Assembly: GCF_030582395.1 (NCBI RefSeq) | Contig: NZ_CP104382.1 | Location: 496,001-560,000 of the forward strand | DNA from: Ralstonia pickettii | Lineage (GTDB): Bacteria; Pseudomonadota; Gammaproteobacteria; Burkholderiales; Burkholderiaceae | DNA length: 64,000 nucleotides | Reading direction: 5' to 3' | Part shown: one piece after another, positions 7,948 through 15,027 of the stretch | Position numbering within the stretch: the first letter of the stretch is position 1 | Layout of the letters: every line of letters begins with the position of its first letter | Program-made: the position numbers and the translations under genes | The notes under the pieces: generated by a model | Database searches by the model: none | Seen by the model: the letters and a program-made list of their open reading frames with translations, nothing else | What the model was told of the DNA's origin: nothing

Positions 7948-9375
7948 ATGCTCATCGATTGGTCCTTCATCGCCACGCGCGAGGCTGACGCGCTGCACGA
8001 CACGATCGTCGACATGGAAGGTTGGGCGATGCCGCTGGACGCCGCGGCGGAGTCTGCCGACTACTTCCTGCTGAGCGCCGATGCGCCGTGCTGCGGCGGT
8101 TGCGTGTCGCGCAACCCCGCCGCCAGCATCGAAGTCCTTGCAGCGCAGCCGATACGGGTGAGTGATGTGACGCGCGTCCGCGGCCGGCTGGTGCGCTTGC
8201 AGGACGACCCCGCAGGCTGGCGCTATCAATTGGTGGATGCAGCGCTCGCACCCGGGCAGCCTGCGGCCGGATCGCCGCGCGTCAGCCGACGCGTGTTCCT
8301 GGCCGCAGGTGCCGCGATGGGTCTCGCAGCCTGCGCGCCGGGCCGCTTTGCCAACTACACCGATGCGCCATCGGACACGTCTTCCAGGTGGACGCCCCCG
8401 CCGGGTGCCCTGACCATCGACATGCATACGCACGCCGGGCGCGTGATCGTCTCGCGCGACCCCCAGATCGGCGCCAACCGGCTTTTCTTGCCGGTAGCAG
8501 AACCGATGCGAGCCGGGGGCATGAATGTGATCTGCCTCGCCATCGTGACCGACACCACCGCCGTGCACGTAGGCGCTGGCGGCAACCGTTTCGAGGCGTA
8601 CCGCACCCCGGACCCGGGCGAGTTGTACCAGCTGGGCATGACGGAGTTTGCGCGCGCCCAGCGGTTGATCGAGCGGGAGCAGCTGCATGTGGTGACCGAC
8701 GCCGCATCGCTGGCGGCCATGGGCACACACGGGCCGAGCGTCATCATCGCGTCAGAAGGTGCGGACTTTCTGGAAGGCCGCATCGAGCGCGTGGACGAGG
8801 CTTACACGCAGCACCGTCTGCGGCACCTGCAGCTGACGCATTACCGCGTGAATGAACTTGGCGATATCCAGACCGAGCCGCCGGTGCACGGCGGCCTGAC
8901 CGATTTCGGCGCAGACGTGGTGCGCCGCTGCAACGCGCTGGGCATTGTGGTGGACGTAGCGCACGGCACGTATGACCTCGTCAAGCGTGCCGCGGCGACG
9001 ACCACCAAACCGCTGGTGCTGTCGCACACGGCGCTGTCGAGGTCGCCCCGGCCGCGCAGCCGGCTGATTTCCGCAGACCATGCACGGGCAGTGGCGGACA
9101 CCGGCGGCGTGATTGGCGTCTGGCCCAATGCGGCGGATTTTCCAAACCTCGACGCCATGGCGATGGGGGTCAAGCGCATGGCCGATGTGGTGGGCGTGGC
9201 GCACGTGGGACTGGGCACCGACATGCTCGGTTTTATCCGGCCGCCGGTGTTCACTAGTTATGCGCAACTGCCGGCGCTGGCCTCGGCGCTGCTCAAAGCG
9301 GGCTTCACGGTTGAGGAAGTCGGCCAGATCCTGGGAGCAAACTACCGCCGGGTGTTTGAGGCGACGATGGCTTGA
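7948..9375 (+). CDS. Membrane dipeptidase (peptidase M19) with N-terminal extra domain and internal Tat-like lipoprotein signal
   Basis: A 475-residue protein. Residues 155-475 are a peptidase M19 (renal dipeptidase-like) zinc TIM barrel: HTH at 160-162, a Glu in ASEGAD, a His in LQLTHYRVN, SHTALS and the GTDMLGF Asp. Residues 1-105 form a separate domain with a CCGGC cluster, faintly resembling DUF3299 proteins. Between them lies SRRVFLAAGAAMGLAAC (about 113-129), a twin-arginine motif, hydrophobic run and lipobox Cys that would normally be at an N-terminus. Either the protein is a true fusion, or export starts from an internal TTG/GTG near 8229. The family usually hydrolyses dipeptides; the exact substrate is unknown. 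Confidence 0.8.
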   Translation: MLIDWSFIATREADALHDTIVDMEGWAMPLDAAAESADYFLLSADAPCCGGCVSRNPAASIEVLAAQPIRVSDVTRVRGRLVRLQDDPAGWRYQLVDAALAPGQPAAGSPRVSRRVFLAAGAAMGLAACAPGRFANYTDAPSDTSSRWTPPPGALTIDMHTHAGRVIVSRDPQIGANRLFLPVAEPMRAGGMNVICLAIVTDTTAVHVGAGGNRFEAYRTPDPGELYQLGMTEFARAQRLIEREQLHVVTDAASLAAMGTHGPSVIIASEGADFLEGRIERVDEAYTQHRLRHLQLTHYRVNELGDIQTEPPVHGGLTDFGADVVRRCNALGIVVDVAHGTYDLVKRAAATTTKPLVLSHTALSRSPRPRSRLISADHARAVADTGGVIGVWPNAADFPNLDAMAMGVKRMADVVGVAHVGLGTDMLGFIRPPVFTSYAQLPALASALLKAGFTVEEVGQILGANYRRVFEATMA

Positions 9376-9389
9376 TCGCGTCAGCGCGC

Positions 9390-10421
9390 TCAGTAGTACC
9401 GAAGTTCCGTCGCCTTGCCGTGGAACACCTTGTACGAGTAGATCGTGTAGCCGACGATGGTCGGCAGCACAATCGCCACGCCCACCAGCATGAACTCCAG
9501 CGATTCCGGCGCGCTGGCGGCCTGCCAGATGTCGAGCCGGTCCACCACGAGATACGGGAACAGGCTGTAGGCCAGGCCGTTGAAGGCCAGCAGGAAGATG
9601 GCGCCGGTACCGACGAACGGCGCCCAGATCAAGTGTTCATCGCCCTTGGCAATCTGCTGTGGCAGGCGGCGCAGGACCCAGTCGATCAGCAGGAACAGCA
9701 CGATCGTCACCAGCGGCACGGGTGCCAGCAGGATGATGTTCGGCAGCGCAAACCACTTGTCGAACACGCGTGTGCTGACCCACGGCGTGGCCAGCGACAC
9801 GGCGGCCACGCCGAGCGCGGTGAACCACAGGCTGCCGCGCGCCCACTGCACCGCGCGCCGCTGCAGCGCGCCTTCCGTCTTCATGATCAGCCACGTGGCA
9901 CCCAGCAGCAGGTAGCCGGCAATCAGGCCGGCCGCGGTGCAGATCGCAAAGACAACGTTGGCGGCGTCGTAGTGGAACCCCGTGATGTACAGCCCGAGCA
10001 TCAGGCCCTGCGCGGCCGTTGCGATGACCGAGCCCGCATAAAACGCGCGGTTCCACCACGGCTTGTGGTGCGCGCGCGCCTTGACCCGAAAGTCGAATGC
10101 CACGCCGCGCAGGATGAGGCCGAACAGCATCAGCGCCACCGGCAGATACAGCGCGCCCAGGATCTCGCCATGCGCCGCCGGAAACGCCACCAGCAACAGC
10201 CCGACGCCGAGCACGAGCCAAGTTTCGTTGGCGTCCCAGAACGGGCCGATGGAGGCGATCATGGTGTCCTTCTCGGCGTCGTCGGCGCGGCGCAGCAGGA
10301 TGCCGACGCCGAGGTCGTAGCCGTCAAGCACGACGTAGGCCAGCACGGCAATCCCCATCAGGGCCATAAAGACCACCGGCAGCCAGCCGGCGGGTTGGGT
10401 GAGGTCGGGGATGGCGTTCAT
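9390..10421 (-). CDS. cydB: Cytochrome bd ubiquinol oxidase subunit II (CIO type)
   Basis: A 343-residue integral membrane protein, subunit II of the bd quinol oxidase. It starts MNAIPDLTQPAGWLPVVFMA and contains the family segment LDGYDLGVGILLRR followed by GPFWDANETWLV (about residues 35-70). The ATG overlaps the cydA stop codon by four bases, which implies translational coupling. Length (about 340) agrees with CioB/CydB. With CydA it oxidises ubiquinol and reduces oxygen to water at the inner membrane without proton pumping. It converges with the M19 gene, 14 bp apart. No cydX-like small subunit was found after it. Confidence 0.95.
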   Translation of the reverse strand: MNAIPDLTQPAGWLPVVFMALMGIAVLAYVVLDGYDLGVGILLRRADDAEKDTMIASIGPFWDANETWLVLGVGLLLVAFPAAHGEILGALYLPVALMLFGLILRGVAFDFRVKARAHHKPWWNRAFYAGSVIATAAQGLMLGLYITGFHYDAANVVFAICTAAGLIAGYLLLGATWLIMKTEGALQRRAVQWARGSLWFTALGVAAVSLATPWVSTRVFDKWFALPNIILLAPVPLVTIVLFLLIDWVLRRLPQQIAKGDEHLIWAPFVGTGAIFLLAFNGLAYSLFPYLVVDRLDIWQAASAPESLEFMLVGVAIVLPTIVGYTIYSYKVFHGKATELRYY

Positions 10422-11806
10422 GCTTGGCTCCGGGCAGGTTGGGCGAAGACCGGGTTGGGTGTTTCGATGACGGGTGTGCCGGTGGCATCGGGGTCGGTGG
10501 GGTCGATGACGCCGCCGGCCTTGCGGGCCAGATAGAACACCACGCCGATGTAGGAGGCGATAAGGAATGCATACAGCGCCAGATACATCGCCAGCGTGCT
10601 GCCGATCATCGTGGCCGGCACGGACGACGCTGCCTGCGCGGTGGTCAGCACGCCGTACACCAACCAGGGCTGGCGACCGATTTCCGTGACATACCAGCCC
10701 GCCACCACCGCGAGCCATCCGGAGAACGTCATGGCCACCAGGACGCGCGCCAGCCAGCGCGGCAGCTCACCGTTGCGGCGCAGGCGCCAGGCGCTGGTCC
10801 ACGAGACGGCCAGCATCAGCAGGCCCACGCCCACCATCAGGCGAAACGCGAAAAACACGGGCAGTACGGGCGGATGCCTGTCGAACTGGTCGAGCCCGCG
10901 CACCTCGCCGTCCAGCGAATGCGTGAGATACAGCGATGCGGCCTTCGGTACTGCGATCTCGTAGCGATTGCTGCGGGTTGCTTCGTCCGGAATGCCGAAC
11001 AGCACGGCGGGCACGCCGCGTTCGGTTTGCCAGATGCCTTCCATCGCGGCCAGCTTGGCGGGTTGGTGCTCCATCGTGTTGAGGCCGTGCGCGTCGCCGG
11101 CGGCAATCTGCAGCGGGATCAGCATGGCAGCCAGGACGACGCCGGTCTTGAGGGTGAAGCGCACATCGGCAGAACGATCGTTGCGCAGCCACCGATACGC
11201 CGACAGCCCCGCCAGCAGGAACGCGACCGTGAGGCCCGACGCCAGCAGCATGTGGGTGAATCGATACGGAAACGACGGATTGAAGATGATGGCAAGCCAG
11301 CTTGCCGGGTGCGCGCGGCCGTCGATCATTTCGTAGCCGGCCGGTGTTTGCATCCAGGAGTTGAGGGCGACGATCCAGAACACGGAAATCGTCGTGCCCA
11401 GCGCAACCAGAAACGTCGCGAACGTATGAATGCGCTCGCTCACGCGCCCGGTACCGAACAGCATGATGCCGAGGAAGCTCGCCTCCAGGAAGAAGGCCGT
11501 CAGCACTTCGTACGCCAGGAGCGGCCCCGCGATGTTGCCGACGGTATTCATATAGCCGGGCCAGTTGGTGCCGAACTGGAAGCTCATCGTGACGCCGGAC
11601 ACCACGCCCAGCGCGAAGGTCAGCGCAAATACCTTGACCCACAGGCGGTACGCGGCCATCCAGGCGGCATCGCCTGTCTTGCGAAAGCGCAGCTTGAAGA
11701 ACAGCAGCACCCACGCCAGCGCAATGCTGATGGTGGGAAAGAGGATATGGAACGTGATGTTGGCGCCAAATTGCACGCGCGCGAGGACAACGGGATCGAG
11801 TGACAT
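10418..11806 (-). CDS. cydA: Cytochrome bd ubiquinol oxidase subunit I (CIO type)
   Basis: A 462-residue haem-bearing subunit I. The N-terminus VLARVQFGANITFHILFPT places a haem-ligand His at residue 20, and the signature GRQPWLVYGVLTT is present near residue 370. The quinol loop is short, as in the cyanide-insensitive CIO branch and unlike the long-loop E. coli CydA. It is the middle gene of gbsR-cydA-cydB, 15 bp after gbsR. Such oxidases support respiration at low oxygen or when haem-copper oxidases are poisoned. Confidence 0.95.
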   Translation of the reverse strand: MSLDPVVLARVQFGANITFHILFPTISIALAWVLLFFKLRFRKTGDAAWMAAYRLWVKVFALTFALGVVSGVTMSFQFGTNWPGYMNTVGNIAGPLLAYEVLTAFFLEASFLGIMLFGTGRVSERIHTFATFLVALGTTISVFWIVALNSWMQTPAGYEMIDGRAHPASWLAIIFNPSFPYRFTHMLLASGLTVAFLLAGLSAYRWLRNDRSADVRFTLKTGVVLAAMLIPLQIAAGDAHGLNTMEHQPAKLAAMEGIWQTERGVPAVLFGIPDEATRSNRYEIAVPKAASLYLTHSLDGEVRGLDQFDRHPPVLPVFFAFRLMVGVGLLMLAVSWTSAWRLRRNGELPRWLARVLVAMTFSGWLAVVAGWYVTEIGRQPWLVYGVLTTAQAASSVPATMIGSTLAMYLALYAFLIASYIGVVFYLARKAGGVIDPTDPDATGTPVIETPNPVFAQPARSQA

Positions 11807-11821
11807 GGGCTTTTTCGGGGG

Positions 11822-12382
11822 CTACTTGGACTTGCCGCCTACGACGACGGCAAGCTTGTTCTTCATTTCCAGCAACTTATGCACCTTGGCGCCCATCTTC
11901 ATGAGTTGCTGCAGCGATTCGGCATCGAGCTTCTGCACGTCGTCGAACCAGTTCGTCATGAGCGTGATGAGCTGGTACATCTCCTTCATGCGCGCCTGGG
12001 CGTGGCGGTCGTCGGGATCGGTGGGGGATTCCAGCATCACGTCGCGCAGCAGCGAGAGCGTGGGATCGATCTCGCGCTTGCGGCGCTCCTCGGCCAGCGT
12101 GCGGAAGATGGTCCAGATGTCGTCCGGGGCGGAAAAATATTCCCGCCGGTCGCCCGGCTTGTGCGAGAGGCGGACCAGCTTCCAAGACTCCAACTCCTTC
12201 AGCCCGATGCTCACGTTCGAGCGGGAGAAACCCAGCGACTCGGCGATCTCGTCCGCATTGATCGGCTCGCGTGCGGCGTAGAGCAGCGCGTAGATCTGCC
12301 CGACCGTGCGGTTGATGCCCCAGCGGCTGCCCATCTCGCCGAAATGCAGGACGAAGCGCTGTTTCAAGGGGGAGAGTTGCAT
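11822..12382 (-). CDS. GbsR/MarR-family transcriptional regulator
   Basis: A 186-residue GbsR-type winged-helix protein: SRWGINRTVGQIYALLYAAR, then the recognition region ADEIAESLGFSRSNVSIGLK (about residues 40-60), then KPGDRREYFSAPDDIW of the wing. The C-terminal half is helical and probably dimerises. The ATG at 12382 replaces an upstream TTG. It is directly upstream of cydAB in the same orientation, so it probably regulates the oxidase and itself; GbsR proteins elsewhere sense choline, but the ligand here is unknown. A 13-bp palindrome lies 27 bp before the start. Confidence 0.85.
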   Translation of the reverse strand: MQLSPLKQRFVLHFGEMGSRWGINRTVGQIYALLYAAREPINADEIAESLGFSRSNVSIGLKELESWKLVRLSHKPGDRREYFSAPDDIWTIFRTLAEERRKREIDPTLSLLRDVMLESPTDPDDRHAQARMKEMYQLITLMTNWFDDVQKLDAESLQQLMKMGAKVHKLLEMKNKLAVVVGGKSK

Positions 12383-12408
12383 TGTTTTGATCTTTCGCAA
12401 TTTTTAGG

Positions 12409-12421
12409 AATTTCTGAAATT
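12409..12421. promoter_or_regulatory. Palindrome upstream of gbsR-cydAB
   Basis: AATTTC-T-GAAATT is a perfect 13-bp inverted repeat in an AT-rich patch 27 bp upstream of gbsR. It is flanked by two copies of CCTAAAA on the minus strand. It is a candidate autoregulatory operator or promoter element; no binding is shown. Confidence 0.35.
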
Positions 12422-12590
12422 TTAGGCGTCCCGCCGTGCAGTGCAATGTGACGCGCTGTCGCGGGATGCCTGGGTGGAGCCCAATGCAATTGCAAAAACC
12501 CCGTCGAACGCACATCGCGAGTGTGCTGTCTTCGCCTACTATGCCTATGCAGTAACGTCCCTCAAAACGCACATTCTTTGGAGCGCAAAC

Positions 12591-12845
12591 ATGGCCTCAC
12601 ATGGTTTGATTGCCTGGTTGATCATCGGCGCGGTGGCGGGCTGGCTGGCCGGCATCCTGGTCAAGGGCGGCGGTTTCGGCATCTTCGTCGACATCGTGGT
12701 CGGCATCGTCGGAGCGTTCATCGGCGGATGGCTGGCGGGGGTGTTGGGCATCTCGCTGGGCGGCGGTTGGATCGCCTCGATCATCACGGCGGTCATCGGC
12801 GCGGTGATCCTGCTGTTCATCATCCGGCTGATCAAGCGCGCATAG
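12591..12845 (+). CDS. GlsB/YeaQ/YmgE family membrane protein
   Basis: An 84-residue, very hydrophobic, glycine-rich protein with three membrane spans, the pattern of the transglycosylase-associated (GlsB/YeaQ/YmgE) family. Typical segments are AWLIIGAVAGWLAGILVKGGG and DIVVGIVGAFIGGWLAGVLG. TTGGAG lies 7 bases upstream of the ATG at 12591, which fixes the start against a longer frame. These proteins are induced under envelope or general stress in many bacteria; their molecular role is not established. A stem-loop follows 24 bp after the stop. Confidence 0.9.
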   Translation: MASHGLIAWLIIGAVAGWLAGILVKGGGFGIFVDIVVGIVGAFIGGWLAGVLGISLGGGWIASIITAVIGAVILLFIIRLIKRA

Positions 12846-12869
12846 CTTGGCGCAGCACTCGTCCGAAGA

Positions 12870-12903
12870 CCGGCGGTGGATGCGAATGTCATCCAACCGC
12901 CGG
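12870..12903 (+). terminator. Stem-loop after the GlsB-family gene
   Basis: CCGGCGGT-GGATG pairs with CATCC-AACCGCCGG around a 7-base loop. The downstream run is only ATTTC, so it is a strong hairpin but a weak intrinsic terminator. Confidence 0.45.
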
Positions 12904-13006
12904 ATTTCAACAGCTACCGCATCACCTAGACTGGTTGAACCAAGGGCAGCCGCGCCGCGCCACAAGCGCCGGCCCGGCCGGTACACGCTAACCCGGCGAG
13001 GCCACC

Positions 13007-13300
13007 ATGTCTGACCAGCTCATCACCGCACCGCAAGAACTCTACGAAGGGTTCGAAATTCACGTTGTTCCAAGCCCGACACGGGCAAACTCCTCGCGCT
13101 ACACCTACACCGGCTACGTGTGCCACCCCGGCGCCGATCCGCAGTTGCCCGGTCACGTTGTGCCGTTTCACGCCGATGGCGACGACACGTTCCGCAGCCC
13201 CGAAGAGGCCATGGAAGAAGCCGTGCGCGTGGCGCGCAGCATTGTCGACGGCACGCATCCGGACCTGTCGGTGCTGTCGATCGTCACGCACGGCTACTGA
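13007..13300 (+). CDS. Conserved hypothetical protein, 97 aa
   Basis: A 97-residue soluble protein starting MSDQLITAPQELYEGFEIHV. It is acidic, with a YTGYVCHPGADPQLPGHVVPF centre and a helical segment with the pattern SPEEAMEEAVRVARSIVDG near the C-terminus. No catalytic motif, signal or membrane segment is visible and I do not recognise a named family. GGCGAGG precedes the ATG at a workable distance. It lies upstream of the nitrate-assimilation promoter in the same orientation but is separated from it by 380 bp and is unlikely to belong to that operon. Confidence 0.65.
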   Translation: MSDQLITAPQELYEGFEIHVVPSPTRANSSRYTYTGYVCHPGADPQLPGHVVPFHADGDDTFRSPEEAMEEAVRVARSIVDGTHPDLSVLSIVTHGY

Positions 13301-13390
13301 CGCCGAAGCCCGGTTCGCCAGCTTTCCTACGATCCGACCTTCAACTGATGCTCCTGTCGCCTTTGGTGGCGGCCGGCGCCTTGCTGTGCC

Positions 13391-13426
13391 GCACCATCCC
13401 GAGCCGCATCTGCACCGAAACCGTGC
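13391..13426 (+). promoter_or_regulatory. Candidate NtrC enhancer sites of the nitrate-assimilation operon
   Basis: GCAC-CGAAACC-GTGC (13412-13426) fits the classical NtrC pattern GCAC-N7-GTGC exactly. A weaker half-matching copy, GCAC-CATCCCG-AGCC, starts 21 bp upstream (13391), two helical turns away. Both lie about 115-150 bp upstream of the predicted sigma-54 start site, a normal enhancer distance. Confidence 0.6.
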
Positions 13427-13513
13427 GGGGCGGTGCCCGCGCATGAGGCAAGCGCCTCGCCCAATTTGGAGGCAATCTCGCGCAAACCTTGATGGTTCAG
13501 CGCTTTATGTCGT

Positions 13514-13530
13514 TGGCACACCTGTTGCAT
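13514..13530 (+). promoter_or_regulatory. Sigma-54 (RpoN) promoter of the nitrate-assimilation operon
   Basis: TGGCAC-ACCTG-TTGCAT matches the -24/-12 consensus TGGCAC-N5-TTGCW without a mismatch, with GG and GC exactly spaced. Transcription would start near 13541, about 140 bp before the transporter ATG. With the NtrC-like sites upstream this implies induction under nitrogen limitation. Confidence 0.85.
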
Positions 13531-13577
13531 AGCACCATTGCGCGGGTCAAAGGCGATTCGCGCGCTTCGTGGTGAAG

Positions 13578-13659
13578 GCCCTGGTGCTCAGGGCGACTTG
13601 GACAACGGCGTCCCAGACCCGGCTACTGCAGCCGGGCTCTCGGACGCCTTTCTTTTTTT
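13578..13659 (+). promoter_or_regulatory. Leader with hairpin and intrinsic terminator (probable antitermination control)
   Basis: The transcribed leader holds a first hairpin (GCCCTG/CAGGGC, 13578-13594). It is followed by a compound stem: outer GGCGTCC/GGACGCC, inner CCCGGC/GCCGGG around TACTGCA (13607-13648). A T-run (TTTCTTTTTTT) follows at once. This is a full Rho-independent terminator 23 bp before the first gene of an operon, so transcription must be allowed through conditionally. NasR/NasT-type ANTAR proteins control nitrate operons in this way. The inner loop contains ACTGCA, with A and G at the positions favoured by ANTAR hexaloops; the first hairpin's loop does not fit. Confidence 0.65.
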
Positions 13660-13681
13660 CGGCCCCTGATTGGGATTCAAC

Positions 13682-15013
13682 ATGACCGGCAAAGCGACCC
13701 GAATCGACCTGTTCAGCCTGCATACCCCGCAGATGCGCGCCTTCCATCTGACGTGGCTGGCGTTCTTCGTGTGTTTCTACGCGTGGTTCGCGTGCGCGCC
13801 GCTCATGCCGGTGCTCAAGGGCGAGTTTCACCTCACGCCCGGGCAGATCGCCAACATCAACATTGCGGCGGTTGCGGTGACGATCCTGGTGCGGTTGATT
13901 GTCGGCCCGTTGTGCGATCGTTTCGGCCCGCGCAAGACCTATACCGGCTTGCTGCTGCTGGGGGCCATCCCCGTGCTGGGCGTGGCATTGGCGCAAAGCT
14001 ACGAGACCTTCCTGTTCTTCCGCCTGGCAATTGGCGCGATTGGCGCGAGCTTCGTCATCACGCAGTACCACACGTCGGTCATGTTCGCGCCGAACGTGGT
14101 GGGCACCGCCAACGCGGCGGCGGCCGGCTGGGGCAACGCAGGCGGCGGTGTAGCGCAAGGCACGATGCCGCTGCTGCTGACCGCCATCGTGATGATGGGC
14201 GTCACGCAGAGCATGGGGTGGCGCATCGCCATGGTGGTGCCGGGTGTGGCGATGCTGATCGTCGCGGCGCTGTACTGGCGCTATACGCAGGACTGCCCGG
14301 AGGGCAACTTCAGCGCGCTGCGCGCCGCCGGCAAGACCATCGACGGCGGCAAGAAGGGCACGATGGGTGCTATGGGCAGCTTCGTCACGGCTGCCGGCAA
14401 CTACCGCGTGTGGCTGCTGTTCATTACCTATGGCGCGTGTTTTGGCGTGGAGATCTTCATCCACAACATCGCCGCCACTTACTACGTCGATCACTTTGGC
14501 CTGTCGCTGTCGGCTGCCGGCATGGCCGCGGCCAGCTTCGGCCTGCTCGCGCTGTTTGCCCGGGCGCTGGGCGGCATCGTGTCGGACCGCGTGGCAGCCA
14601 AGCGCGGCCTGGATGCACGCGCACAACTGCTGTGCCTGCTGATGCTGGGTGAGGGCCTCGGCCTGTTCGGCTTTGCCCATGCAGGAAGCGTGACGGTGGC
14701 GGTGCTCGCGATGCTTGGTTTCGGTCTGTTCACGCACATGGCATGCGGTGCCACGTATGCGCTGGTGCCGTTCATCGATCGCCGTGCGCTCGGCGGTGTG
14801 GCCGGCATCATCGGTGCGGGCGGCAACGCTGGCGCGGTGGCGGCGGGCTTCCTGCTCAAGGGTATGGCCGACACGCAAGCCACGCTGTCCATCCTCGGCG
14901 TGCTGGTGGCGCTGTCGGCCATCTGCGCCATCGCCGTGCGTTTCTCGGCAGAGCACAAGGCGCGCGAGCAAGCGCTGTACGACAACACGCTGGCCGCCGC
15001 CGGCAACGCCTGA
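13682..15013 (+). CDS. Nitrate/nitrite MFS transporter (NarK/NasA type)
   Basis: A 443-residue inner-membrane nitrate/nitrite porter of the NNP family with about 12 spans. Both nitrate-signature glycine-rich segments are present: GWGNAGGGVAQG (about residues 141-152) and GAGGNAGAVAAGFL (about 378-391). The MFS loop motif GPLCDRFGPRKTY also fits. ATG 13682 is preferred to an in-frame TTG 12 bp upstream. It is the first gene of the assimilation operon behind the sigma-54 promoter and leader, 14 bp before nirB, so uptake of nitrate for assimilation is the likely role. Confidence 0.93.
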   Translation: MTGKATRIDLFSLHTPQMRAFHLTWLAFFVCFYAWFACAPLMPVLKGEFHLTPGQIANINIAAVAVTILVRLIVGPLCDRFGPRKTYTGLLLLGAIPVLGVALAQSYETFLFFRLAIGAIGASFVITQYHTSVMFAPNVVGTANAAAAGWGNAGGGVAQGTMPLLLTAIVMMGVTQSMGWRIAMVVPGVAMLIVAALYWRYTQDCPEGNFSALRAAGKTIDGGKKGTMGAMGSFVTAAGNYRVWLLFITYGACFGVEIFIHNIAATYYVDHFGLSLSAAGMAAASFGLLALFARALGGIVSDRVAAKRGLDARAQLLCLLMLGEGLGLFGFAHAGSVTVAVLAMLGFGLFTHMACGATYALVPFIDRRALGGVAGIIGAGGNAGAVAAGFLLKGMADTQATLSILGVLVALSAICAIAVRFSAEHKAREQALYDNTLAAAGNA

Positions 15014-15027
15014 AAGAGGACATCACC

